DNA of 35,703 nucleotides, from NCBI GenBank assembly GCA_021808425.1, contig JAKBBS010000009.1, positions 1 to 35,703 on the forward strand. Reading direction: 5' to 3'. Shown here one piece after another: positions 24,467 to 32,509 of this stretch. The notes beneath the pieces were generated by a model that made no database searches, had not been told where the DNA came from, and was given only the letters and a program-made list of their open reading frames with translations. Within the stretch, counting starts at the first letter, position 1. Each line of letters opens with the position of its first letter. Made by a program: the position numbers and the translations under genes. Source of the DNA: Actinomycetes bacterium. GTDB lineage: Bacteria > Actinomycetota > Acidimicrobiia > Acidimicrobiales > Palsa-688.

Positions 24467-24711
24467 TACAGCGAAGGCCTGCGTCGGCGAGCTACCGCCT
24501 TACCGACCAGTTCGTCCACCCGCTCGGAGGCGTCGATCGGTCCCCCCTCGCCGATGGCGAAGAAACCCAATCGCCCTGTCGGCGCCGGGCCGGGCACGTA
24601 GCGCTCGATAGCCTCCCGTGCGACGTCCGCTATCGAGACACCCCGTAGCCGGGCTTCGAGACGGATCCTGGCATCAAGGTCATCTGGGAGCATAATCGTC
24701 GTACGCTTCAT
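24466..24711 (-). CDS. vapB: VapB-type ribbon-helix-helix antitoxin (locus 2)
   Basis: This 81-residue protein starts at ATG 24711 (MKRTTIMLPDDLDARIRLEA), followed by GVSIADVAREAIERYV. This is a typical Arc-like strand and two helices. The C-terminal part (GPIDASERVDELVGKAVARR) is the toxin-binding tail. A longer frame to 24732 adds seven residues that do not fit the family. It is not close in sequence to the locus 1 antitoxin, so the two pairs are probably independent acquisitions. Confidence 0.85.
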   Translation of the reverse strand: MKRTTIMLPDDLDARIRLEARLRGVSIADVAREAIERYVPGPAPTGRLGFFAIGEGGPIDASERVDELVGKAVARRRRPSL

Positions 24712-24834
24712 GAAGACAGCATAGGGCCTCACGCCTCACGCCTCAAACGAACAGGGTCACCCCAGTCTGGTAAGCCCTGGCGCCAGAGCCTCAGGGGTGA
24801 GCCCGTTGCTCACCGAGCTCCGAAGGGTCCAGCG

Positions 24835-24930
24835 TCAGCTGCGGTCCAGGATTCGAGCCAACAGAGTCCGTAGCTGCTCGCCCTCTTGGCGGCTAAGCGG
24901 AGCCAGCGTCCATCCATTGTCTTCATTGTA
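24835..24930 (-). pseudogene. Possible C-terminal relic of a MarR-like regulator
   Basis: The last 28 codons of a minus-strand frame read NGWTLAPLSRQEGEQLRTLL and then ARILDRS. This resembles the end of MarR-family proteins (L-PLS-x-E-E-x-LR-LL-R). No winged-helix part lies before it: the sequence runs straight into the palindrome at 24941. A regulator divergent from the epimerase gene may have been deleted here. The evidence is one short stretch. Confidence 0.3.
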
Positions 24931-24940
24931 CGAGGACGCC

Positions 24941-24965
24941 TGATCGTCAGATATACTGACGATCA
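24941..24965. promoter_or_regulatory. 25-bp inverted repeat before the epimerase gene
   Basis: TGATCGTCAG-ATATA-CTGACGATCA has perfect 10-base arms and a five-base spacer. It ends 26 bases before the ATG of the epimerase-like gene. The size and symmetry fit an operator for a TetR- or MarR-type dimer. A terminator is unlikely because no T-run follows and it lies at the 5' side of a gene. Confidence 0.6.
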
Positions 24966-24991
24966 GCAGAGAAAACAGATAGACGGGAGAC

Positions 24992-25945
24992 ATGATGATC
25001 TTGGTTACCGGAGGACTTGGCCACATCGGCAGCGCCACCGTGCAGGCGTTGCTGGATCTCGGCGAGCAATGCGTACTTGTCCAGCGCCGCAGCCCCGAGA
25101 TACCGGACGGACGCTTCACCGCCCCAGTCGCCTCGGTCCAGGCGGATGTCGAAGACCTGGGCGCGCTACGGGCCATCGGCAGCGCCTACCCAATCACCGG
25201 CATCGTTCACATGGCCGGGTCGATGCCCTGGCCGCCTAGCCCCGACGAGGCGCCTGCGCAGGCCGCACGCGATGCGCTCGGCGGACTCTTCAACATCATC
25301 AATGTCGCCCAGGAGTGGGGCGTGCAGCGCCTCAGTCTCGCCAGCACTATCGGCGTCTACGCCGGCCTGCCGAATACCGGGGCGCTGAGCGAGGAGCTGC
25401 CGGTACCGCTGACCGCCCCGCACGTGATCCCAACCTTCAAGAAGATCAGCGAACTGGTAGGCAACCACCTCGCACAGGCCACCGGGCTTGACATCATCCA
25501 CCTGCGGATCAGCGGGGCATGGGGCCCGCTCGGCCACCTACCCAACTTCGCTTTCCCGGCGCCGCAATTCGTGCACGCCGCAGCAACCGGCACCCCCGTC
25601 GACCTTTCCGGAGTCGCCGGGCGCCTCAAGGCCGACGACGGGCTCGACCTCTGCTACGTCTATGACCTCGGGCAAGCAACCGCCCTGCTGCAAACAGCCG
25701 ACACGCTCACCCACACGACATACAACGTCGCCTCCGGCAGGCTGACCACCAACGCCGAGGTGATCGCAGCCATCAAATTGATCGTGCCGCGATTCGATGT
25801 CGAGCTCGAACCCGGTTCGAGCGTGCCGCCAAGCTACCTCGACATCACCCGGCTACACCATGACACCGGTTACCAACCCGAGTGGGACACCGAACGCTCC
25901 GTCGCCGACTACATCGCGTACTTCCGCGCCGGCAACGCCAAGTAG
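24992..25945 (+). CDS. NAD(P)-dependent epimerase/dehydratase-like (extended SDR) protein
   Basis: This 317-residue extended SDR has the nucleotide motif TGGLGHIG (6-13), ADVED at about 51-55 (adenine side), HMAGSMPW and SLASTIGVY (Ser 118/Thr 119). The catalytic YxxxK is not intact: where it should be, the chain reads HVIPTFKKISELV, with no Tyr four residues before either Lys. The protein may use another residue, or may act as a binding or regulatory SDR of the NmrA kind. The C-terminal part (YVYDLGQATALL, TYNVASGRLTTNAEV) is like sugar-nucleotide epimerases. GGGAG precedes two adjacent ATGs (24992, 24995). The second has the better spacing. Confidence 0.8.
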   Translation: MMILVTGGLGHIGSATVQALLDLGEQCVLVQRRSPEIPDGRFTAPVASVQADVEDLGALRAIGSAYPITGIVHMAGSMPWPPSPDEAPAQAARDALGGLFNIINVAQEWGVQRLSLASTIGVYAGLPNTGALSEELPVPLTAPHVIPTFKKISELVGNHLAQATGLDIIHLRISGAWGPLGHLPNFAFPAPQFVHAAATGTPVDLSGVAGRLKADDGLDLCYVYDLGQATALLQTADTLTHTTYNVASGRLTTNAEVIAAIKLIVPRFDVELEPGSSVPPSYLDITRLHHDTGYQPEWDTERSVADYIAYFRAGNAK

Positions 25946-26043
25946 CGGAAACGCCGTCGAAGACTCTCGCAACTCGGCTCTGGCACCTCGACCACAACGG
26001 CCCCGTCGATGTGCCTCTATGACCTGGAAAGCTTTTAGGTCGA

Positions 26044-26070
26044 TGTCGAAGAACCCCTCAGCCGTTCGAC
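26044..26070 (+). promoter_or_regulatory. Putative ECF42-type promoter of the YCII/sigma pair
   Basis: TGTCGA (26044-26049) and CGAC (26067-26070) are separated by 17 bases and stand about 47 bases before the YCII gene. From memory, ECF42 sigma factors recognise TGTCGA at -35 and a CGA/TC-like -10 after about 16 bases, so this would be an autoregulated promoter. The spacing depends on how the -10 is framed. Confidence 0.5.
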
Positions 26071-26116
26071 GTACATTCGGGACAGCAACTCACTTCAATC
26101 GAAAGGACTGATCAAC

Positions 26117-26509
26117 ATGCCGCGCTTCATGGGATTCGTAAGGATGGAAGAGGGCCTCGGGGCGCCCCCGCAGGCGCTGTTCGAGGCGATGGGCACCCAC
26201 ATCGGCGAGCAGGCGACCTTGGGCCACTTCCTCGACGGGGGCGGCCTGTTCGGCAGCGAAGACACGGTCAATTTCGTAGTGCGCAAGGGCGAGATAACCC
26301 GCGTCGACGGCCCGTACTCCGAGGCTAAAGAGGTCGTCGGCGGCTGGGCGATCATGCATTACGACACCCTCGACGAGGCCGTCGCTGGCCAGCAACAGTT
26401 CGCCGAATTGCACGCGAAGTACTGGCCTGAGGTTTCCATGGTCGCCACCTTGCGCCAGATCTCCGACGGCCCAGAGCCGCCGCCGGCCGTTGACGCCGGA
26501 GCTGCGTGA
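26117..26509 (+). CDS. YCII-related (DGPF) domain protein
   Basis: This 130-residue protein of the YCII/DGPF family has the name-giving motif in the form DGPYSEAKEVVGG (64-76), with VRMEEGLGAPP near the start and GGWAIMHYDTLDEAV after the motif. The molecular role of these small dimeric ferredoxin-fold proteins is not settled, but they are the standard genomic partners of ECF42 sigma factors. ATG 26117 is preceded by AAAGGA. The stop TGATG lies shortly before the sigma gene, so the two are probably cotranscribed from the promoter at 26044. Confidence 0.88.
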   Translation: MPRFMGFVRMEEGLGAPPQALFEAMGTHIGEQATLGHFLDGGGLFGSEDTVNFVVRKGEITRVDGPYSEAKEVVGGWAIMHYDTLDEAVAGQQQFAELHAKYWPEVSMVATLRQISDGPEPPPAVDAGAA

Positions 26510-26576
26510 TGCGGAGGGGCATTCACGCCGCCGCTGGTGGCCTTCCTCGATGCAGCGCGTTCAATACGCTGGCTCG

Positions 26577-27860
26577 GTGTCAGAAGACGTCACGACCGAG
26601 TCGATCACGGCCGCGTGGCGGGCCGAGTCGGCCCATATCGTCGGCGCCCTCACCCGGTTAACCCGAGACCTAGCGCTCGCCGAGGACTTCGCCCAGGACG
26701 CGCTGCTGGCCGCTGTGGAACAGTGGCCCACTGCTGGCGTCCCCACCAACCCGGCCGCCTGGCTGATGACCATCGCCAAACGTCGCAGCATCGACTACTT
26801 CCGCCGAACCGACAACTTTCGCCGCAAGACCGAACAGCTTTGCCAGACACAGCTCCTGGGAGAGGAGGAGTGGATGCCTGACCTCGACGCAGAAATCGAC
26901 TACATCGACGATGATGTGCTGCGGTTGATCTTCTTGTGCTGCCACCCGCTCTTGACCCCGGAGTCTCGGGTCGCGCTCACGCTCCGCCTGGTCGGCGGCC
27001 TCACCGCCAGCGAAATTGCACGCGGCTTCCTGGTCACCGAATCCACGATGAGTCAACGGATCTCTCGTGCCAAGAGGACGCTCAGCGAGGCTCAGGCCAC
27101 GTTCGAGTTCCCGACCGGACAGGACCGGACCAGGCGCCTCGACGACGTGACGGCGGTGATCTACCTGATTTTCAACGAGGGGTACTCCGCCACCGCTGGA
27201 GACGATTGGATGCGTACCGACCTAGCGAACGAGGCGATGCGCCTAGCCCGGATGCTGGCGGCGCTCGCTCCGGACGAGCCCGACGTTCTAGGACTTCAGG
27301 CTCTCCTCGAGATACAAGGTTCTCGAATGCGTGCCCGGCTCGACGAACACGGCGAACCGATACTGCTGGAAGCGCAGGACCGGACCAAGTGGGATCAGTT
27401 ACTCATCCGCCGGGGCCTGACCGCACTCCGCCAAGCCGAACTGCTCGCGGTAAGCGGGATCCCGGTCGGAAAGTATTTCCTGCAGGCCTCGATCGCTTCC
27501 CATCACGCCCGAGCACGGTGCGCCGAGGACACGAACTGGCGCGAGATAGCGAAGTTGTACGACGTCCTGGCCGAGATCGCACCCGGGCCGATCGTCGAGG
27601 TAAACCGGGCAGTCGCGCACGGACGAGCCTTCACCCCTGCTGCCGGGCTCGCGATTCTGGAGAACCTGGACGCAGCGACGTTCGTCGACTCCCCTTTGGT
27701 CCCAAGCGTCCGCGGTGACCTTCTGGAGCGCACCGGACTATACGCCGACGCGGCGAAAGCGTTCATCGAGGCAGCGGCACGCACGCGAAACGGGGGCGAG
27801 CGTGCACTGCTGCAGAGTCGCGCTGAGGACAACTTACACCGCATGTCTAAACCCGGCTGA
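26577..27860 (+). CDS. ECF42-group RNA polymerase sigma factor with C-terminal extension
   Basis: This protein of about 427 residues has sigma region 2 at about 10-75 (AAWRAESAHIVGALTRL, LAEDFAQDALLAAVEQW, AAWLMTIAKRRSIDYFRR). Region 4 at about 120-175 has LTLRLVGGLTASEIARGFLV and ESTMSQRISRAKRTL. A long helical extension of about 230 residues follows (VIYLIFNEGYSAT, IEVNRAVAHGRAF-like TPR segments ending ALLQSRAEDN), as in ECF42 proteins. No anti-sigma gene is adjacent; in this group the extension is thought to regulate activity. The start is uncertain. GTG 26577 fits the family N-terminus, with ATG 26550 and TTG 26490 as upstream options. Confidence 0.88.
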   Translation: MSEDVTTESITAAWRAESAHIVGALTRLTRDLALAEDFAQDALLAAVEQWPTAGVPTNPAAWLMTIAKRRSIDYFRRTDNFRRKTEQLCQTQLLGEEEWMPDLDAEIDYIDDDVLRLIFLCCHPLLTPESRVALTLRLVGGLTASEIARGFLVTESTMSQRISRAKRTLSEAQATFEFPTGQDRTRRLDDVTAVIYLIFNEGYSATAGDDWMRTDLANEAMRLARMLAALAPDEPDVLGLQALLEIQGSRMRARLDEHGEPILLEAQDRTKWDQLLIRRGLTALRQAELLAVSGIPVGKYFLQASIASHHARARCAEDTNWREIAKLYDVLAEIAPGPIVEVNRAVAHGRAFTPAAGLAILENLDAATFVDSPLVPSVRGDLLERTGLYADAAKAFIEAAARTRNGGERALLQSRAEDNLHRMSKPG

Positions 27861-28027
27861 TCCGCACAGCGCGCGACAGCGACGAAAACGACGTTCGTCG
27901 GCGGTGATGCCACAACCTATGTTCGTCAGGCTGAAGCGGCCACCCAAGGGCCGGCCTCACAGCGTCGACATGCCCGTCGACTTGAAGAAGGATCGACACG
28001 TCCGCTCGTCGGAAGCCCGAAGCGCAA

Positions 28028-28876
28028 CTACAGGTCGGCGTACCTCGCCGCTGCGAAGGAGTACAGACCATAGGCCACGACACCGACTGCTACGAGGACA
28101 AGCAGCCACGGGCCGACCGCTGTGTGCGCGAAGGATTGGAGCACCCCGTCGAGGCCTTTAGCCTTGGCCGGGTCGAACGACTGGGCGGCCCGTACTACGA
28201 ATACGCCGACACCGACGATGATAATGGCCCGGGAGGTCTGGCCGGCCTTCGCCAATCCCTCGACGACCCGGCGGGTGGAGCGGCTCATCGCTTTGAGAGC
28301 GACGTCGCGATGTCCTGAGAGCGCCCGGCCGACCATGACCAGTCCAACGACGACCATGACCAGTCCAACGACGACCACGACGGCACCCGCCACGCCCACG
28401 GCGAGCCGGCCGTGGCTGTGGGCCATGACCTTCCCGGTCCAGCCGGCGGCGCTCGACGAGCCACCGGTGCCTTTGGAGGAACCGACGACCAAGGCCACGG
28501 TGGTTACGCAAAAGAAACCGTAGAGGACGCCGCTAGCCAATGCGAGAATCCGTCGCGCCGCGCCGACGGCTTGTCCGCGTGACGACCCGCCGACCCCGAC
28601 AAGCGTCAGTTGCCACAGGGCGTAGGCGCCGAAGCCGACGGCCAAGGCGACAAGTAGGAGACTTCCGTAGGGCTGGCGGGCGAGAGTATGGAGCGCGCCA
28701 GCCCGATTGGCGGTGCTGGTAGGGTTTCCGAACGCTATCCGCAAAGCCAGATAGCCCAGCACCACGTAGAGTACTCCACGGGCCACGAGACCCACACGGC
28801 CCAAGGCGGCGACTCCGCGATGGCCGAGGCCGCCACGGCGAATGACGGATCGGCGCCGGTGAAGGACTGAAGTCAA
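28028..28876 (-). CDS. DUF1206 membrane protein
   Basis: This 282-residue integral membrane protein has six hydrophobic segments arranged as three pairs, matching the threefold DUF1206 repeat. Each repeat starts near GRVGLVARGVLYVVLGYLAL, ARRILALASGVLYGFF and AKAGQTSRAIIIVGVGVFVV. The function of the family is unknown. The TTG start at 28876 has GAGGGAG before it. A 21-base tandem duplication at 28331-28372 doubles a VVVGLVM unit in the fourth hydrophobic segment, lengthening it by seven residues. Confidence 0.82.
   Translation of the reverse strand: MTSVLHRRRSVIRRGGLGHRGVAALGRVGLVARGVLYVVLGYLALRIAFGNPTSTANRAGALHTLARQPYGSLLLVALAVGFGAYALWQLTLVGVGGSSRGQAVGAARRILALASGVLYGFFCVTTVALVVGSSKGTGGSSSAAGWTGKVMAHSHGRLAVGVAGAVVVVVGLVMVVVGLVMVGRALSGHRDVALKAMSRSTRRVVEGLAKAGQTSRAIIIVGVGVFVVRAAQSFDPAKAKGLDGVLQSFAHTAVGPWLLVLVAVGVVAYGLYSFAAARYADL
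28331..28372. repeat. 21-bp perfect tandem duplication inside the DUF1206 gene
   Basis: The unit beginning GACCATGACCAGTCC occurs twice in direct succession (28331-28351 and 28352-28372). It is in frame, adding seven residues to a membrane helix, and looks recent because the copies are identical. Confidence 0.85.
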
Positions 28877-29339
28877 AGGAGTCTCCCTCTTGGAGCAGTG
28901 TCGTCTCTCGTAGCCCGCTGTCGTGGCTGATGCCCAATTGTTGTCCTACCCGCAAGGCGGCTCGGTAAAACGTCGCGATTCGCTCACTGCGGATGGCGAC
29001 ACCGCCTTCGCCCTATTTTGGACTCTCCGCGACGACTGGCTTTTTTACCCACGGGGAAAGAGGGCTTCGCTCAGCAAAAGTGAGGGGCCGACCGAAGTCT
29101 GCTTTCTCACGGTCGGACCTGTCGACCCTGTATAGCGCTCGACTGCTCGGCGGTTCTGCCGTCTGGTTCAGCACGAGCCGGCGAGCTGTCACCTGGTCCG
29201 TTTGCTTAACTCACCTCAAACCACGTATTCTTGTAGGGAATCCAAGGTGGCCTGTGAAACTGTCAACTTGTTTTGCGTGACTAGCAGCTGGCTTCTAGCG
29301 GGGGGTACGACCGCTGGTGTTAGATCGAGCCGCACGGCA
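28877..29339. other. Intergenic stretch with nothing recognised
   Basis: About 460 bases lie between the start of the DUF1206 gene and the end of the epimerase gene. Short plus-strand ORFs (28923-29135, 28993-29280) do not resemble known proteins. The AT-richer 29020-29070 segment could carry a promoter, but no convincing box pair was found. Confidence 0.4.
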
Positions 29340-30293
29340 TCACGACCGTCCGATCCGTGCACCCCAGACGGTCATAACCGACTGTCCGGGATCGAGTCGG
29401 ATCAGGTGGTCTCCGCTCTGGAAGGCGTTGGGCGGACAGGTCATCGGCTCGGTGCCCATCCCTCGTCGGCGCCGGTCGAGATCGAGAGTGTCGCCTGTGA
29501 ACAGCTCGACGATCGGGTAGTGCTCGTCGACCCACAGCTCGGAACTTGACCCGTCGGGTGCGCACAAGCGAACCCACGCCCGACCCTGATTGTCGCGAGA
29601 CAGGTCGGTAAATGGAAAGTCCAGCCGGAGATCCCCGAGCCGTTTCCCGCTGCGGAAGTCGTAGGGGGTCCCTTTCACCGGCTCGCGACCTTCAGGGAGT
29701 TGGCGGTCGTCGCCGGTCAGGATTCGGGTGGCTGCGTCCAGGTAGACGGAGCACTCGTCGATCGATCCAGCGCCAGGCGACAGGTATGGGTGTTGACCGC
29801 ACCCGTATGGGCAGGTTTGCTCGCCGAGGTTAGTGGCCGTGGTGGCGACGGTGAGCCCGTTATCTCCCAGCTCGTAGGCCACCTGGATATCGAGGGTAAA
29901 CGGGTAGCCTTTCAGCGGGTACAAGAGCGTGCCCATGGTGACCCGAGACTCGAATTGCTCCACGTTTTGCCAGGAGCGCCAGCGCAGGAACCCGTGGATA
30001 GCGTTGCGCTTGTCCGGCTCGGTTAGGGGAACCTGATAATCGACGCCATCGAAGCGGTACCGACCGTCGCCGAGCCGGTTGGGCCACGGGATGAGTGGTG
30101 TCCCGTGTGCCCCGTCGCACATCGAGTCGAGCGGGTAAGGGTCGAGGACCGGGCGTCCGGACACCTCGTAGGTGCGTATCCCGCCACCGACCTCCACGAT
30201 GGTGGCCCGCTGTTCGCCGTGACTGATCTCGAACTGGCGGCCCGACGGCGGAACGCCTGCCGCCTGAACATGCGCGAACTTACGTATCACCAC
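29340..30293 (-). CDS. Aldose 1-epimerase (mutarotase)-family protein
   Basis: This 317-residue protein of the GalM-like superfamily interconverts sugar anomers in the cytoplasm. Catalytic residues are visible: H100 in RNAIHGFLRW, H168 in YGCGQHPYL and the acid E282 in GTEPMTCPPNAF. PLIPWPNRLGDGRY (66-79) is the conserved substrate loop. GTG 30293 starts five bases after the stop of the hemerythrin gene upstream, so the three genes from 31432 to 29340 probably form an operon, although the functional link is not obvious. Confidence 0.88.
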   Translation of the reverse strand: MVIRKFAHVQAAGVPPSGRQFEISHGEQRATIVEVGGGIRTYEVSGRPVLDPYPLDSMCDGAHGTPLIPWPNRLGDGRYRFDGVDYQVPLTEPDKRNAIHGFLRWRSWQNVEQFESRVTMGTLLYPLKGYPFTLDIQVAYELGDNGLTVATTATNLGEQTCPYGCGQHPYLSPGAGSIDECSVYLDAATRILTGDDRQLPEGREPVKGTPYDFRSGKRLGDLRLDFPFTDLSRDNQGRAWVRLCAPDGSSSELWVDEHYPIVELFTGDTLDLDRRRRGMGTEPMTCPPNAFQSGDHLIRLDPGQSVMTVWGARIGRS

Positions 30294-30298
30294 GGTGT

Positions 30299-30868
30299 TC
30301 AGGCCTTCCGGCCGGTCACTTTGTCACGCAGGCGATCAAGTCCCGCAGTGAATAACCCGCGGGTGAGGAGACCCAGCCGTCGCTGCGGGCCATTTGGGTG
30401 AGGACGCGTCGGTGCGATCTTTTTCGCCATCGTGAACTTGAAACCAAGCACCCAGCCTCCCGGCCAGGGCGTCGCCTTGCGGATCGCAGGAAGGATCGAA
30501 CGCTCCTCGAAGGCCATGTGGGCACAGGCGAGACTGCTGAACTCCAACGCAAGGGGCCGCAGTGAATCGCCCTTGCCGAACCTGAGGGCATCGAGAACGA
30601 TCTTTGCCTCGTGCTCTTGGCGGAGCCCTTCCTCGGCAAGACTGTGGCCTTCCGGGACACGCCTGCGGACGGCCGGCCACAGGACTAGTTCTTCGGCCGT
30701 TTCGTGGCGAGATTCCGCTGCGATCAAGAAGTCAGCGACGTGCCGTCGGGCGGTGTCGTCGTAGCTGACCTGGGCAGGATCGGCGGTTAGCTGATCGATG
30801 AGCCCTTGAATGTATCGGTGGTCCTGTTGGATGAGGGTGTACAGGTTAGGAATGCGACTCCTCCCCAA
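30299..30868 (-). CDS. Hemerythrin-like protein 2
   Basis: This hemerythrin/HHE-like four-helix protein of up to 189 residues has likely di-iron ligands in helices: H17 in QQDHRYIQ, H55 and E59 in ESRHETAEELVLWP, H86 in RQEHEAK, and H117 and E121 in AHMAFEERSILP. Its C-terminus (TRPHPNGPQRRLGLLTRGLF, then DRLRD) parallels that of the next gene upstream, so the two arose by tandem duplication. The start is odd. TTG 30868 directly abuts the previous stop, while the only good ribosome site (GGGGAGGAG) lies after it. An internal non-ATG start a few codons later, such as ATT or CTG, is possible. Confidence 0.78.
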   Translation of the reverse strand: MGRSRIPNLYTLIQQDHRYIQGLIDQLTADPAQVSYDDTARRHVADFLIAAESRHETAEELVLWPAVRRRVPEGHSLAEEGLRQEHEAKIVLDALRFGKGDSLRPLALEFSSLACAHMAFEERSILPAIRKATPWPGGWVLGFKFTMAKKIAPTRPHPNGPQRRLGLLTRGLFTAGLDRLRDKVTGRKA

Positions 30869-31432
30869 CTAGCGCCGGCGACCAAAGGTGTCGCGGAGAC
30901 GATCCACCGGTCGCAGCATCGCAGCTGCGAAATGGGTGCCGACGCTGAAGCGGGGCGCGTGCGGGTGCGGTCGGCTCGGCGCCTTGCTGCTTGCGGCGCG
31001 TAGGTCGGCACCGAAGCGGGTCAGCTCCTCAGGGGCTAGGTGTCGACGAAGTTGAGGAAAAAGGTTCCGTTCCTCTTCAACGATATGCGCCCGCGCTTTC
31101 GTGATTACCTTGACGAGTAACTCGCCACGATAGGATTCGTCCGGCCTCCTGCGATCGATTTCCGTTAGCAATGCAGCGATTTCGACGTGATCACCAATGT
31201 TGCTCCTTGCCAGCTCGTTACCGTCAGGTAGACGGGTTTCGATGAAGGGGTAAAGGTACTCGGCCTCTAGCGCGTCATGGACCGAGAGGCAGCGGATGAT
31301 CTCATTCACAACAGGTGTCTCCTCCGAGACGGTCTGGCCGTCGACGGATTTGAACAGGGCTTCGCATCGTCGGTGATCCTCGATGAGGAAGTCAACCCCG
31401 TCGCCGTCGTCGCAGTTCCTGTCTATCTGCAT
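30869..31432 (-). CDS. Hemerythrin-like protein 1
   Basis: This 187-residue hemerythrin-like protein has candidate iron ligands H20 in IEDHRRCE, H52 with E56/E58 in VHDALEAEYLYP, H82 and E84 in GDHVEIAALL, and H116 with E120 in AHIVEEERNLFP. Stand-alone proteins of this family bind O2 or protect against oxidative and nitrosative stress. The tail SRPHPHAPRFSVGTHFAAAM ends in RPVDRLRDTF and is shared in outline with the downstream paralogue. ATG 31432 begins the frame. It is the first gene of a three-gene string. Confidence 0.85.
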   Translation of the reverse strand: MQIDRNCDDGDGVDFLIEDHRRCEALFKSVDGQTVSEETPVVNEIIRCLSVHDALEAEYLYPFIETRLPDGNELARSNIGDHVEIAALLTEIDRRRPDESYRGELLVKVITKARAHIVEEERNLFPQLRRHLAPEELTRFGADLRAASSKAPSRPHPHAPRFSVGTHFAAAMLRPVDRLRDTFGRRR

Positions 31433-31520
31433 CGTCTCGCGACCTACCCGTATCGGCTCGTCTTAGAACACGGCTTCCACACGCGACGGGCGGCTGGCGA
31501 GGAGTGCGCGTGCGACGTCG

Positions 31521-32471
31521 TCATTGAGGCGCAGCCGGGCTAACTGAGACTTTCTTGATCGGTAACGCACCGGTAGCGGCGAGTCTGATGGCGAAAAGGA
31601 TGGCAACCATACCGATTATCTGAGAAAACGAGGGGCGCTCCGCTAATACGACTGCGGCCAGCACAACTGATCCGACTGGCTGCACAAGCAGGATCGCCCC
31701 GAGGACGGACGCCTTGAGCAGCGGCATCGAGACCGTGATCAACAGCCATCCGACTACCTGAGAGCTGACAGCGAGGACTGCGAGCCAACCCAACGCAGGC
31801 CACGGGCGGCCGATCGCGAATCCAGGCAAGGCGACGGCCATAACTGCAGAAGTGACTGTCGCCCCGAAAGTAGCCTCGAATAGCACCTGCGCGGCTCCGG
31901 AATTTTCCGCCGCTCTTTCTGGTACGGACACCGCTTTTGGACTTCTCGCCTCCCTGATTATCAACAAGAACGCCGAGTAGAACACCGACGACGCCAGTCC
32001 GAACAGAGCGCCCTGCAGCGGGCGGCTGGTTCCCGGTCCCGCTCCGAACGCCCCGGCGGTGAGAACCACCCCGCAGATCATCGCGGGAACTGCGTATACG
32101 AACCTTCGGCTCGGGCGCTCTCCGAACACTCTCCACGCGAACAAGGCGACCAACACGACTTGCATGTTCGCGAGCACAGTCGCCATCCCGGCGCCGACAG
32201 CCGAAATGGTATGGGACCACGCGACCAGATCGGCTGCGAAGAAAACCCCGGACCCACGGGCCAGCCACCTGGAACGCTGACCAAGTCGCTGCACCCCGCG
32301 CCTGCGTTCCAGCAATACCAACCCGCCGAGCAGCGGGAGAGCGAAAAGGCACCTAAACAGCGAAGCGGCAACGGCCGACGATCCTGCAAGGCGCATCAAC
32401 ACGGCTGAGGAGGCGATGCATAGTGCGCCAGCGACGGCCTTCACCGTCGGCGAAGTCGAGTCGAACACCAC
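31521..32471 (-). CDS. EamA/DMT-superfamily transporter
   Basis: This 316-residue membrane protein has about ten hydrophobic segments in two EamA halves. Typical stretches are SAVAASLFRCLFALPLLGGL, the half-end VVLVALFAWRVFGERPSRRF, and in the second half LKASVLGAILLVQPVGSVVL with LAERPSFSQIIGMVAIL. The E-RP-S motifs at the end of each half are hallmarks of the family. Substrates of relatives are metabolites such as amino acids or nucleosides and cannot be told from sequence. The start is GTG 32471, with another GTG directly after it. Confidence 0.88.
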   Translation of the reverse strand: MVFDSTSPTVKAVAGALCIASSAVLMRLAGSSAVAASLFRCLFALPLLGGLVLLERRRGVQRLGQRSRWLARGSGVFFAADLVAWSHTISAVGAGMATVLANMQVVLVALFAWRVFGERPSRRFVYAVPAMICGVVLTAGAFGAGPGTSRPLQGALFGLASSVFYSAFLLIIREARSPKAVSVPERAAENSGAAQVLFEATFGATVTSAVMAVALPGFAIGRPWPALGWLAVLAVSSQVVGWLLITVSMPLLKASVLGAILLVQPVGSVVLAAVVLAERPSFSQIIGMVAILFAIRLAATGALPIKKVSVSPAAPQ

Positions 32472-32509
32472 GTGACAATTTATCCATTTTAGTCAAAGCA
32501 ACCGAGCCG

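Noticed and set aside
24727..24745. Short tandem CCTCACG repeats
   Set aside because: Only about two and a half copies of a 7-base unit next to vapB. Too short to call a repeat element.
26936..27718. 260-codon plus-strand ORF inside the sigma factor
   Set aside because: Frame-shifted shadow of the sigma factor. Arg/Pro-rich with no motifs.
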